A stretch of 64,000 bases of DNA from Streptomyces sp. NRRL WC-3605 (GTDB lineage: Bacteria > Actinomycetota > Actinomycetes > Streptomycetales > Streptomycetaceae). A model generated the notes under the pieces. The model saw nothing but the letters and a program-made list of their open reading frames with translations. It made no database searches and was not told where the DNA came from. Positions 35,784 through 44,334 of this stretch are shown here, one piece after another (position 1 is the first letter of the stretch; every line of letters begins with the position of its first letter). Made by a program: the position numbers and the translations under genes. The DNA lies in NCBI RefSeq assembly GCF_001509795.1, contig NZ_LLZN01000079.1:1-64000 (forward strand), written 5' to 3'.

Positions 35784-37148
35784 TTACTGACTGGTGCAGG
35801 TGGACAGGGTGGACGGGGCGGGGACCGCGGGCTCCGGGTCCAGCCAGGGCAGGTCGTGCCCCATCCGGTCGCGCTTGGTGCGCAGGTACCGCAGGTTGTG
35901 CTCGCCCGCCTGGACGGGCATCGGCTCGCGCTCGCCGACCCGGATGCCGTGGGCGAGCAGCGCGGCGGACTTGTCGGGGTTGTTGGTCAGCAGCCGCACG
36001 CTGCGCACGCCGAGGTCGGCGAGGATGCGCGCGCCGGCGCCGTAGTCGCGGGCGTCGGCGGGGAGGCCGAGTTCGAGGTTGGCGTCGAGGGTGTCGCGGC
36101 CGCGCTCCTGGAGTTCGTAGGCGCGCAGTTTGGACATCAGGCCGATGCCCCGGCCCTCGTGGCCGCGCAGGTAGACGACGACGCCGCGGCCCTCCTCCTG
36201 GATCCGGTCCAGCGCGGCCTCCAACTGGGGGCCGCAGTCGCAGCGCTGGGAGCCGAAGACGTCACCGGTGAGGCATTCGGAGTGGACGCGGACCACGACG
36301 TCCTCGCCGTCGCCGATCTCGCCGTGGACGAGGGCGACATGCTCGACGCCGTCGACGGTGGAGCGGTAGCCGTAGGCCGTGAACGTGCCGTGGGCGGTGG
36401 GGAGACGGACCTCGGCCTCGCGCCGGACGGTGGAGTCGGCGGCGAGCCGGTCCTCGTCGGGGGCGGTGGGTTCCACGGGCTTCGGGTGCTCGGCCTCGCG
36501 GCGGTAGGCGACGAGGTCGGCGATGGAGACGATCGTCAGGCCGTGCTTGCGGGCGAACGGGATCAGCTCGGGCAGCCGCAGCATCTCGCCGTCCTCGCCG
36601 GCGATCTCCACGATGGCGCCGGCCGGGCGCAGTCCGGCGAGCCGGGCGAGGTCGACGGCGGCCTCGGTGTGCCCGTTGCGGACGAGGACGCCGCCGGGCC
36701 GGGCGCGCAGCGGGAAGATGTGGCCGGGGCGGACGAGGTCCGAGGGCTGTGCGGTGCCGCTCGCGAGGAGCTGGAGGGTGGTGGACCGGTCGGAGGCCGA
36801 GATGCCGGTGGTCACGCCGTGCTCGCCGGAGGCGTCGACGGAGACGGTGAACGCCGTCTTCATCGACTCGGTGTTGTCCGCCACCATCTGCGGCAGTTCG
36901 AGCCGGTCGAGCTCGTCGGGCTCCATGGGCGCGCAGATCAGTCCGCGGCACTCGCTCATCATGAAGGCGACGATCTCGGGTGTCGCGTGTTCGGCCGCGA
37001 TGACGAGGTCGCCCTCGTTCTCGCGGTCCTCGTCGTCGACGACCACGACGGGGCGGCCGGCCGCGATGTCGGCGACGGCCCGCTCGATCGGGTCGAGTCG
37101 CAGGTCCTCGGCGCTCTCGGCGCTGTACAGAATCGGTGCCGCGGTCAT
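35784..37148 (-). CDS. ribBA: Bifunctional DHBP synthase / GTP cyclohydrolase II
   Basis: This 454-residue fusion starts both branches of riboflavin synthesis. The N-terminal domain makes 3,4-dihydroxy-2-butanone 4-phosphate ([27 protein letters not shown]-type block [10 protein letters not shown]). The C-terminal domain, from about residue 235, is GTP cyclohydrolase II with zinc ligands in [17 protein letters not shown] and [10 protein letters not shown]. The start at 37148 overlaps the stop of the ribM gene by 4 bases. Confidence 0.96.
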   Translation of the reverse strand: MTAAPILYSAESAEDLRLDPIERAVADIAAGRPVVVVDDEDRENEGDLVIAAEHATPEIVAFMMSECRGLICAPMEPDELDRLELPQMVADNTESMKTAFTVSVDASGEHGVTTGISASDRSTTLQLLASGTAQPSDLVRPGHIFPLRARPGGVLVRNGHTEAAVDLARLAGLRPAGAIVEIAGEDGEMLRLPELIPFARKHGLTIVSIADLVAYRREAEHPKPVEPTAPDEDRLAADSTVRREAEVRLPTAHGTFTAYGYRSTVDGVEHVALVHGEIGDGEDVVVRVHSECLTGDVFGSQRCDCGPQLEAALDRIQEEGRGVVVYLRGHEGRGIGLMSKLRAYELQERGRDTLDANLELGLPADARDYGAGARILADLGVRSVRLLTNNPDKSAALLAHGIRVGEREPMPVQAGEHNLRYLRTKRDRMGHDLPWLDPEPAVPAPSTLSTCTSQ

Positions 37149-37786
37149 GCCGGCGCTCCTTCCAGGACGGGCCGCGCGTCGTTGCGGGAGCGCAGCCACC
37201 AGTCGCGCATGCCCCACAGGACGAGTGCGCCGTAGATGACGTAGACGAAGCCGGAGAAGGCGTAGCCGTTGGCGAAGTTGAGGGGGACGCCGACGAGGTC
37301 GACGAGGAGCCAGGCGAACCAGAACTCGACCATGCCGCGTGCCTGGGCGTACATGGCGACGACGGTGCCGACGAAGATGTAGGCGTCGGGCCAGGGGTCC
37401 CAGGACAGGGTCGGGTACGCCTTGAACAGCAGGGCGACTCCGACGGTGCCGACCGCGGCCGCGCCGAGCATGGCCGCGCGCTCGCGCCAGGTGGCGAACC
37501 GGACGGCGATGTGGCCGTCCTCGCCGCGGCCCTTGCCACGCTGCCACTGCCACCAGCCGTACAGGGCGACGACCATGACGACGGCCTGCTTGCCGGCGCT
37601 GCCGGTGAGGTGCCCGAAGAAGGCGCCGAAGAGGATCAGCCCGGCGAGGAACTGCACGGGCCAGGTCCACAGGGAGCGCCGCCAGCCGAGGGCGAGGGCG
37701 GCCAGGCCGAAGAGGTTGCCGATCATGTCCGACCAGAGGATGTGCTGGCCGAACAGCGTGAACGCCTCGGAGTTCAGCGAGTTCAC
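37145..37786 (-). CDS. ribM: PnuC-like riboflavin transporter
   Basis: A 213-residue PnuC-family protein with seven or so membrane helices. Its setting between ribE and ribBA, behind an FMN riboswitch, matches ribM of Streptomyces davawonensis and relatives, which takes up riboflavin and roseoflavin by facilitated diffusion. The last helices carry the typical [20 protein letters not shown]. The GTG at 37786 overlaps the ribE stop (GTGA), so it is coupled. Substrate is inferred from operon context; plain nicotinamide riboside transport is the alternative. Confidence 0.88.
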   Translation of the reverse strand: MNSLNSEAFTLFGQHILWSDMIGNLFGLAALALGWRRSLWTWPVQFLAGLILFGAFFGHLTGSAGKQAVVMVVALYGWWQWQRGKGRGEDGHIAVRFATWRERAAMLGAAAVGTVGVALLFKAYPTLSWDPWPDAYIFVGTVVAMYAQARGMVEFWFAWLLVDLVGVPLNFANGYAFSGFVYVIYGALVLWGMRDWWLRSRNDARPVLEGAPA

Positions 37787-38400
37787 CGGGTGGCCGTCCC
37801 TTCGGAGGAGAGGCGGTCGCCCAGCATCCGCTCGACGTACTTGGCGATGACGTCGACCTCGAGGTTGACCGGGTCGCCGGGCTGCTTGTGGCCGAGCGTG
37901 GTCAGGTCGAGGGTGGTCGGGATGAGGCTGACGGTGAAGAAGTCGGCTCCGGCGTCGACGACGGTGAGGCTGATGCCGTCGACCGTGATGGACCCCTTCT
38001 CCACGACGTAGCGGGAGAGGTCCGCGGGGAGGGAGATCTTCACGATCTCCCAGTGCTCGGAGGGGGTGCGCTGAAGGACCTGGCCGGTGCCGTCGACGTG
38101 TCCCTGGACGATGTGCCCGCCGAGGCGGTCGCCCACGGCGGTCGGCCGCTCCAGGTTGACGCGGGAGCCCACGGTCAGGGCGCCCAGGCTGGAGCGCTTG
38201 AGGGTCTCGGCCATGACGTCGGCGGTGAACTCGTCGCCCTCGTGGTCGACGACCGTCAGGCAGACGCCGTTGACCGCGATGGAGTCGCCGTGCTTGGCGC
38301 CGTCGGTGACGACGGGGCCGCGCAGTCGGAAGCGACAGGCGTCGCCGAGGGTCTCGATGGCCGTGACGTGGCCCAGCTCTTCGACGATTCCGGTGAACAC
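37783..38400 (-). CDS. ribE: Riboflavin synthase, alpha chain
   Basis: Riboflavin synthase dismutates two lumazines into riboflavin. The 205-residue protein consists of two homologous lumazine-binding barrels: [12 protein letters not shown] with [11 protein letters not shown] in the first, and [14 protein letters not shown] with [11 protein letters not shown] in the second. The GTG at 38400 has AGGAGG (38415-38410) 9 bases upstream. It is the first gene behind the FMN riboswitch. Confidence 0.96.
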   Translation of the reverse strand: MFTGIVEELGHVTAIETLGDACRFRLRGPVVTDGAKHGDSIAVNGVCLTVVDHEGDEFTADVMAETLKRSSLGALTVGSRVNLERPTAVGDRLGGHIVQGHVDGTGQVLQRTPSEHWEIVKISLPADLSRYVVEKGSITVDGISLTVVDAGADFFTVSLIPTTLDLTTLGHKQPGDPVNLEVDVIAKYVERMLGDRLSSEGTATR

Positions 38401-38549
38401 TTCCCGGGTCCTCCTGCCTCATAGGGGCACGGACTCCGGGGCTGTCGATGACGACAGAATGTACGAGCGAGAACACCGGGAGCGACGCCGGACGAGGGTC
38501 CGCCCCATGGACGAACCGGTACGGCGGCGCGCACACAGGCTCGCCCGCC

Positions 38550-38676
38550 GCGCACTGCCTCCCATCCGGACTTTAACCGTCGGTCCAGGAATTTCACCTG
38601 GTCAACCGGTCGCTGGAGGCGACCGGGTCGCGGACTGTAACCGCCGGTTCGGACTTTCACCGACCCCGGAGTGCGC
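38550..38676 (-). ncRNA. FMN riboswitch (RFN element)
   Basis: On the minus strand the RFN core is plain: GGGGTCGGTGAAAGTCCGAA, then CCGGCGGT, a variable stem, CCAGGTGAAATTCCTGG, CCGACGGTTAAAGTCCGGAT and GGGAGG. GCGCAC (38676-38671) and GTGCGC (38555-38550) close the P1 stem. FMN binding should switch off ribE and the genes behind it. About 150 bases lie between the aptamer and ribE, ending in AGGAGG, so control may be by termination or by hiding this site. Confidence 0.96.
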
Positions 38677-38700
38677 TGCTTCTGGTACACGCCCAGTGTG

Positions 38701-39076
38701 CCACGACCGGTGGGCGTCCATCCGGGCGAAGGGTGTGGAGTGGCTCACAGGACGCGTCGCCGGCCTTTCCAGGCGGGCCGCGATGCCCTCAACTCCCCTG
38801 TGCCGGTGGAGTTCTGCGATTGGTCCATACCTATTGACGCTATGGTCTAGTCCTCTTTACTGTCAGCGGTGCGCGGCGGGGCTCGGCGCCCTGCCGCACC
38901 CACGAGAGCGCCCGGCGGCGGTGACGACGGCCCTTGCCCGCCGCCGGGTCTCCCCAAGCGCTCCCCTTCCGTCTCCGTCCGCCGGATGTCACATATCCCC
39001 GGGATGCTCCGTCAGGGACGACGAGGGATGCTCCGAGAACAGGAGCGTCCACGGTGCGAACGAAGGGCTGAACACG
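38701..39076. other. Intergenic region with an orphan chitinase-type promoter
   Basis: About 375 bases between the divergent rib operon and the NmrA-like gene. It contains the rib promoter area on the left, the DasR-like promoter at 38820-38863, and then 213 bases up to the NmrA-like start in which I recognise no chitinase remnant and no other gene. Confidence 0.6.
38820..38863 (+). promoter_or_regulatory. Orphan chitinase-type promoter with two DasR-like boxes
   Basis: TTGGTCCATACCTATT (38820-38835) and TATGGTCTAGTCCTC (38841-38855) flank TTGACG (38834-38839), with TACTGT at 38858-38863 as -10. Layout and many bases equal those at the chitinase promoter at 21093-21134. The first gene downstream is an NmrA-like protein 214 bases away, not a chitinase. 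Confidence 0.75.
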
Positions 39077-39826
39077 ATGAGCACGATGCTGGTGACCGGC
39101 GGGACGGGGACGCTCGGCCGGATCGTCACCGAGCGGCTGCGGGCGGACGGGCACGAGGTGCGGGTGCTCAGCCGGCACGCGCAGCCGTACGCCGTCGACC
39201 TGCGCAAGGGCGGGCCCGGTCTGGACACCGCGATGGCGGGCGTGGACACGGTCGTGCACTGCGCGAGCTCACCGAACGGCGGCGACGAGGACGCGGCGCG
39301 GCATCTGATCGCCGCCGCGCGCGGGGCCGGGGTGCGCCACCTGGTCTACATCTCGATCGTCGGTGTGGACCGGGTGCCGTTCGGCTACTACCGCAGCAAG
39401 CTCGCCGTGGAGCGGCTGGTCGAGGAGTCGGGGCTGGGCTGGACCGTGCTGCGCGCGACCCAGTTCCACGATCTGCTCGCACGGATGCTGGGCGCCCTGG
39501 CCAAGCTGCCGGTCGTGCTGCTGCCGGCCCGGGTGAAGGACCAGCCGATCGAGGTCGCCGAGGTCGCGGAGCGGCTGGCAGAACTGGCCGAGGGCGAGCC
39601 CGCCGGGCGTGTGACGGACATCGGCGGCCCGGAGGTGCGGACCTTCGACTCGCTGGCCCGCTCCTACCTGAAGGCCACAGGCCGCCGGCGTCTCGTCGTG
39701 AGCGTGCCGCTGTGGGGCCGGGCGTACGGCGCGTTCCGCTCCGGCGGCCACCTCGCGCCCGAACACGCGGTGGGCAAGGGGACGTTCGAGGAGTACCTGG
39801 ACCGGCGCTCCGGTCACCGTTCCTAG
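39077..39826 (+). CDS. NmrA/SDR-type NAD(P)-binding protein
   Basis: A 249-residue atypical short-chain dehydrogenase-like protein with the N-terminal dinucleotide loop VTGGTGTLGR and the helix-strand pattern of NmrA proteins (VRHLVYISIVGVD, YYRSKLAVERLVEESGLGWT with Tyr-x3-Lys). Such proteins may sense redox state or reduce quinones. The ATG at 39077 directly precedes the nucleotide loop. Its stop overlaps the 3' end of the convergent ROK gene by 4 bases. Confidence 0.88.
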   Translation: MSTMLVTGGTGTLGRIVTERLRADGHEVRVLSRHAQPYAVDLRKGGPGLDTAMAGVDTVVHCASSPNGGDEDAARHLIAAARGAGVRHLVYISIVGVDRVPFGYYRSKLAVERLVEESGLGWTVLRATQFHDLLARMLGALAKLPVVLLPARVKDQPIEVAEVAERLAELAEGEPAGRVTDIGGPEVRTFDSLARSYLKATGRRRLVVSVPLWGRAYGAFRSGGHLAPEHAVGKGTFEEYLDRRSGHRS

Positions 39827-41022
39827 AGACGCCCCGACGGCGCGAACAGGATCTCCTGGGCGCGGTCGCGGGCTGTCAGGAGGGCTCCGCGCAGGACCGC
39901 CGTCCCGCCGAGGGCGCTCGGGCGGACCGCGACCGCCAGCGGGGACATGCGCCGGACCCGCTCCTCGACCAGGGCGGCGAGCGGCGGGCCGCCGGCCTGT
40001 CCGACCTCGCCGCCGAGGACCACACAGCCCGGGTCGAGGACGGCGACGACCGAGGCCACGCCGAGCGCGAGCCGGTCCGCGAGGACGCCGAGGAAGAGCC
40101 GGGCCGCCTCGCCGTCGGCCTCGCCGGCCCGCGCCACCGCCTCCCCCACCAGCCGGGCGGCGGCCGGTGCGTGGGTGTCTCCGGCACGGAAGCCGTGCTC
40201 CGCAGCGAGCCGTGCGATCGCCGCCGAGCCCGCCAGGGAGTGGAAGCCCCCCGCGCAGTCCGTCGCCGACGGCAGTCCCGTGGTGCCCGGCACCGGCAGG
40301 AAGCCGATCTCGCCGGTGCCGCCGGACGCCCCGCGGCGCAGCGCCCCGTCGAGGACGACGGCGGCGCCGGTGCCGTGTCCGAGCCACAGCAGGACGAAGG
40401 TGTCGCGGTCGCGGGCCGCGCCGTCGCGCTGTTCTGCGAGGGCGGCGAGGTTGGTCTCGTTCTCGACGCTGACGCGCGCGTCGGGGAACCGCTCCTGGAG
40501 GGTCGCGACGAGGCCGCGGTGCCACTGGGGCAGGCCGGAGGAGTCGCGCAGTTCGCCGCTGGCCGGGTCGATCAGGCCGGGGGCGCCGATGCCCACGGTG
40601 TGCGGCCGGTCCGCGCCGGCCTCCTTCACGGCCCGCTCGACCAGAGCCACCGCCCGCTCCACGGCGGGGCCCGTCCCGGTGTCGTCGCCGATGGGCACGG
40701 ACGCCTCGGCGAGCACGGTGCCGATCAGGTCGGACACGGCCACGGAGACGCCCTCGGTGCGGACGTCCAGCGCGGCGAGATGGGCGCGGTCGGCGACGAT
40801 GCCGTACAGCCGGGCGTTCGGGCCGCGCCGCTGCTCGCCCGCCTCGCCGACGACGGTGATCAGGCCGGCGCCCGTGAGGCGCTCGACGAGGTCGGCCACG
40901 GACGGCCGGGACAGCCCGGTCAGCTGCTTCAACTGGCCGGCCGTCAGCGGGCCCTCCTGCTGCAGCAGGCGCAGGGCGAGCCGGTCGTTGATGGCCCGGG
41001 CGGTGCTCGGGGATGCGGGCAT
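39823..41022 (-). CDS. ROK family transcriptional regulator
   Basis: A 399-residue protein with an N-terminal winged helix (QLKQLTGLSRPSVADLVERL at about 30-50) and a ROK sugar-kinase-like domain (GIGAPGLIDPASG; LGHGTGAAVVLDGALRRGAS). The cysteine-rich zinc motif CxCGxxGCxE of classical ROK proteins is absent. It should sense a sugar or sugar phosphate. AAGGA precedes the ATG at 41022. It is divergent from an MFS gene over a perfect palindrome, so it probably represses that gene and itself. Confidence 0.9.
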   Translation of the reverse strand: MPASPSTARAINDRLALRLLQQEGPLTAGQLKQLTGLSRPSVADLVERLTGAGLITVVGEAGEQRRGPNARLYGIVADRAHLAALDVRTEGVSVAVSDLIGTVLAEASVPIGDDTGTGPAVERAVALVERAVKEAGADRPHTVGIGAPGLIDPASGELRDSSGLPQWHRGLVATLQERFPDARVSVENETNLAALAEQRDGAARDRDTFVLLWLGHGTGAAVVLDGALRRGASGGTGEIGFLPVPGTTGLPSATDCAGGFHSLAGSAAIARLAAEHGFRAGDTHAPAAARLVGEAVARAGEADGEAARLFLGVLADRLALGVASVVAVLDPGCVVLGGEVGQAGGPPLAALVEERVRRMSPLAVAVRPSALGGTAVLRGALLTARDRAQEILFAPSGRL

Positions 41023-41081
41023 GCCGGGATCCTTCCAGATCGGCGGGGCCGCGCGCGGCGGCGGGCACCCCGGCACTCTAT

Positions 41082-41104
41082 CTATCAGGCAGGGTTCCTG
41101 ATAG
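41082..41104. promoter_or_regulatory. Probable operator of the ROK regulator
   Basis: CTATCAGG (41082-41089) and CCTGATAG (41097-41104) are perfect inverted arms with a 7-base spacer, in the 129-base gap between the divergent ROK and MFS genes. The AT-rich arms stand out from the flanks. Confidence 0.75.
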
Positions 41105-41151
41105 TTTACGGCCGGACCGCGCGGAGGCGGGGGCCAGGAGGGGGTCACTTC

Positions 41152-42363
41152 ATGGGTGGGAAGGTCTACGACCTGCGGGAGGTCAGGCGCGCCCGGTACG
41201 CCGTGGCCGCCGTCTTCGCCGCGCACGGCGCCGTCACCGGGTCGTTCGCGACCCGGGTGCCGTGGATCCAGGACCACGCGGGGGTCAGCGCCGGCCAGCT
41301 CGGTCTCGCGCTGGCGTTCCCGGCGCTCGGCGCCTCCCTCGCCATGCCGCTCGCGGGCCGGGTCACCCATCGCTTCGGCGCCCGCAACGCGCTGCGCGGC
41401 CTGATGGCGCTGTGGACACTCGCCCTGACCCTGCCCTCGCTGGCACCCAACCTTCCGGCCCTGTGCCTGGCTCTGTTCGCGTTCGGCGCCACGGCGGGCA
41501 TGGCGGACGTGGCGATGAACGCCCTCGGCGTCGAGGTGGAGGGCCGCCTCGGCCGTTCGATCATGTCCGGGCTGCACGGCATGTGGAGCGCCGGCGCCCT
41601 GGTCGGCTCCGCGGCCGGCACTCTCGCGGCGCACCTGGGCTCGGACGCCCGGCTGCACCACGCGCTGGCGGCGGCGGTGCTGACCGTGCTCGGGGTGGCG
41701 GCCTGCCGGTGGGTGCTGGACCTCCAGCCCGCCGAGGACGAGGACCCGCCGCCCCGGTTCGCGCTGCCGCCCCGGTCCGCCCTGCTCATCGGGGCCGTCG
41801 GGTTCTGCGCGGTCTTCGCGGAGGGGGCGAGCCTGGACTGGTCGGCGGTGTACCTGCGGGACCAGCTGGACACCTCGGCGGGGCTTGCGGCCGCGTGCAC
41901 CACGGGCTTCACGCTCACGATGGCGATCGCCCGGATCGCCGGCGACCGGGTGGTGGACCGCTTCGGCTCGGTGCGCACGGTCCGGGCCAGCGGCGTCCTC
42001 GCCACGCTCGGCGGGCTGATGGTCGTCGTCTCGGACTCCCCGGCCCTGGCGATGACCGGGTTCGCGCTGCTGGGTCTCGGGATCGCGGTGGTCGTGCCGC
42101 TGTGCTTCGCGGCGGCGGGCCGCAGCGGCTCGAACCCCTCGCTGGCCATCGCGGGCGTCGCGACCATCACCTACACCTCGGGGCTGGTCGCCCCCAGCGC
42201 GATCGGCGGGCTCGCCCAGCTCACCAGCCTCGTGGTGTCGTTCTGCCTGGTCACCCTGCTCGCCTCGGGGCTCGCGGTGTTCGCGGGCGTCCTGCGCACC
42301 GCCGACCGCGACCGTCCCAAGATCAGCCGGCCGGACGCAGCAGTTCCCGGCCCGCGGCCCTGA
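41152..42363 (+). CDS. MFS transporter next to a ROK regulator
   Basis: A 403-residue, 12-helix major facilitator. The first helices include FAAHGAVTGSFATRVPWIQD, a start often seen in the fucose permease-like or YbjJ-like MFS branch. GGAGGGGG lies 8 bases before the ATG. Control by the divergent ROK regulator suggests a sugar or sugar-like substrate, though export of a toxic compound is possible. Its 3' end overlaps the convergent thioesterase gene by 41 bases. Confidence 0.86.
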   Translation: MGGKVYDLREVRRARYAVAAVFAAHGAVTGSFATRVPWIQDHAGVSAGQLGLALAFPALGASLAMPLAGRVTHRFGARNALRGLMALWTLALTLPSLAPNLPALCLALFAFGATAGMADVAMNALGVEVEGRLGRSIMSGLHGMWSAGALVGSAAGTLAAHLGSDARLHHALAAAVLTVLGVAACRWVLDLQPAEDEDPPPRFALPPRSALLIGAVGFCAVFAEGASLDWSAVYLRDQLDTSAGLAAACTTGFTLTMAIARIAGDRVVDRFGSVRTVRASGVLATLGGLMVVVSDSPALAMTGFALLGLGIAVVVPLCFAAAGRSGSNPSLAIAGVATITYTSGLVAPSAIGGLAQLTSLVVSFCLVTLLASGLAVFAGVLRTADRDRPKISRPDAAVPGPRP

Positions 42364-42781
42364 ACTCCTCGCTCCACGGCGCCGGGCGCAGCGTCCGGGC
42401 GTCGAGCCGGACCAGCACCCGGCTGCCGTGCGCGTAGGTCACGGCACCGTCGGCCGAGCAGAAGCGGAAGCCGTACGTCAGCCCGGTGGTGCCCAGCCGC
42501 TCCAGCCACAGGTGCACGGCGTAGGCGCCGGGCCTGGTCACCGGGGTCTCGTAGGTGATGCGCAGTTCCTTGACCGCGTTGCACGCGTCTCCGGCGGCCA
42601 CCCAGTCGCCCTCGAAGCGGAACCCGTGCTCCTGCCACAGCTCGGTCCAGGCCCGCTCCACCATCAGCGGGTAGCGGGCGTTGTGCAGCAGCCCGAGCGC
42701 GTCGAGGTCGTCGAAGTGCACGGTGACGGGCACGAGCCGGCCGTGGGACGGGGCGGACAGGGGCAGGGCTTCGGCGGTCAC
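42323..42781 (-). CDS. Acyl-CoA thioesterase, hot-dog fold
   Basis: A 152-residue hot-dog thioesterase of the 4-hydroxybenzoyl-CoA thioesterase type. The signature VTVHFDDLDALGLLHNARYP contains the catalytic Asp and the helix start, followed by ELRITYETPV and LTYGFRF. Substrate unknown. The GTG at 42781 is the first sensible start. The last 13 codons overlap the end of the MFS gene on the other strand. Confidence 0.88.
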   Translation of the reverse strand: MTAEALPLSAPSHGRLVPVTVHFDDLDALGLLHNARYPLMVERAWTELWQEHGFRFEGDWVAAGDACNAVKELRITYETPVTRPGAYAVHLWLERLGTTGLTYGFRFCSADGAVTYAHGSRVLVRLDARTLRPAPWSEEFRAAGRELLRPAG

Positions 42782-42924
42782 GGCGGGACTCCTGGGACGT
42801 ACGACAGGACCCTGCCATCCTAAGCGGACGCTCAGAAGCCGAGGTGGCCCCGGGTCGGCGGCCCGGTCCGTGTACCCGACAATGGTCCGGACCCTCGTTC
42901 GCACGACGAAAGCGAAACCGCACC

Positions 42925-44334
42925 ATGGATCTCGGCGTCCGCTGGAAACTGCACGGAGACGGACGCACTCCGGCGCCCGGCGCGGTGGTCCGCCCGGACG
43001 AGCGGCTGTCCTGGCCGCGCACGGTCGGGCTCGGCGCCCAGCACGTGGTCGCGATGTTCGGCGCCAGCTTCGTGGCACCGGTCCTCATGGGGCTCGACCC
43101 CAACCTGGCGATCATGATGTCCGGCGTCGCCACGGTGATCTTCCTGCTGGCGACGCGCGGCCGGGTGCCCAGCTACCTCGGCTGCTCGCTGTCCTTCGTG
43201 GGCGTCGCGGCCGTCATCCGGGCGGACGGCGGGTCGAGCGCGGTCGTGACCGGCGCGGTCCTCGTGGTCGGCGCGGCGCTGTTCCTGGTCGGTCTCGCCG
43301 TGCAGCGGTTCGGGGCCCGCATCATCCACATCGCGATGCCGCCCGTCGTGACGGGCGCGGTGGTCATGCTGATCGGCTTCAACCTCGCCCCGGTGACGGC
43401 CTCCACGTACTGGCCGCAGGACCAGTGGACGGCCCTGCTGGTGATGCTGTTCACCGGTCTGGCCGTGGTCTGCCTGCGCGGTTTCTGGTCCCGGATCGCG
43501 ATCTTCCTGGGTCTGGTCCTCGGGTACGCCCTGTCCTGGGTGTTCGACCGGGTCTTCGGCCGGATCCACTCGGTGGACGCGAGCGGCAAGCTCACCGACC
43601 ACTGGCGGCTCGACCTGTCCGGGGTCTCGAAGGCGGACTGGATCGGCCTGCCCGAGCTGCACGGCCCGTCGTTCCAGTGGTCCGCGATCCTCGTCGCGCT
43701 GCCCGTGGTCATCGCTCTGGTCGCCGAGAACGCCGGGCACGTCAAGGCCGTCGGCGAGATGACCGGCGACAACCTCGACGACAGGCTGGGCACCGCGATC
43801 TCCGCGGACGGCGCCGCCTCGGTGCTGTCCACCGCCGTCGGCGGCCCGCCCAACACGACGTACTCCGAGAACATCGGCGTGATGGCCGCGACCCGCGTCT
43901 ACTCGACCGCCGCCTACTGGGCCGCCGCCGGCTTCGCCCTCCTCTTCGGGCTCTGCCCCAAGTTCGGCGCGGTCGTGGCCGCCGTCCCCGGCGGCGTCCT
44001 CGGCGGTATCACCGTCATCCTGTACGGCATGATCGGCCTGCTCGGCGCGCAGATCTGGATCAACGCCGAGGTCGACCTGCGCAACCCGCTCAACCTGGTG
44101 CCGGCCGCGGCGGGCATCATCATCGGCGTCGGCAACGTGACGCTGGAGATCACCGACACCTTCGAGCTGAGCGGCATCGCGCTGGGCACGCTCGTCGTCA
44201 TCACCGGCTACCACGCGCTGCGGGCGTTCGCCCCCGCCCACCTCAAGACGCAGCAGCCGCTGCTCGACGAGGGCACCTCGTCGTACGACGAGGGAAGCGG
44301 CGCCGGCGAGGGGCCTCAGCGCGCCAGCTCGTAG
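42925..44334 (+). CDS. NCS2 uracil/xanthine permease
   Basis: A 469-residue, 14-helix nucleobase:cation symporter-2 of the UraA branch. It has QHVVAMFGASFVAPVLMGLD near the start, the substrate-binding AENAGHVKAVGEMTG in helix 8 and GGPPNTTYSENIGVMAATRV in helix 10, as in uracil permeases. It should import uracil with protons. The ATG at 42925 fits the family. The stop overlaps the convergent GH6 gene by 19 bases. Confidence 0.92.
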   Translation: MDLGVRWKLHGDGRTPAPGAVVRPDERLSWPRTVGLGAQHVVAMFGASFVAPVLMGLDPNLAIMMSGVATVIFLLATRGRVPSYLGCSLSFVGVAAVIRADGGSSAVVTGAVLVVGAALFLVGLAVQRFGARIIHIAMPPVVTGAVVMLIGFNLAPVTASTYWPQDQWTALLVMLFTGLAVVCLRGFWSRIAIFLGLVLGYALSWVFDRVFGRIHSVDASGKLTDHWRLDLSGVSKADWIGLPELHGPSFQWSAILVALPVVIALVAENAGHVKAVGEMTGDNLDDRLGTAISADGAASVLSTAVGGPPNTTYSENIGVMAATRVYSTAAYWAAAGFALLFGLCPKFGAVVAAVPGGVLGGITVILYGMIGLLGAQIWINAEVDLRNPLNLVPAAAGIIIGVGNVTLEITDTFELSGIALGTLVVITGYHALRAFAPAHLKTQQPLLDEGTSSYDEGSGAGEGPQRASS

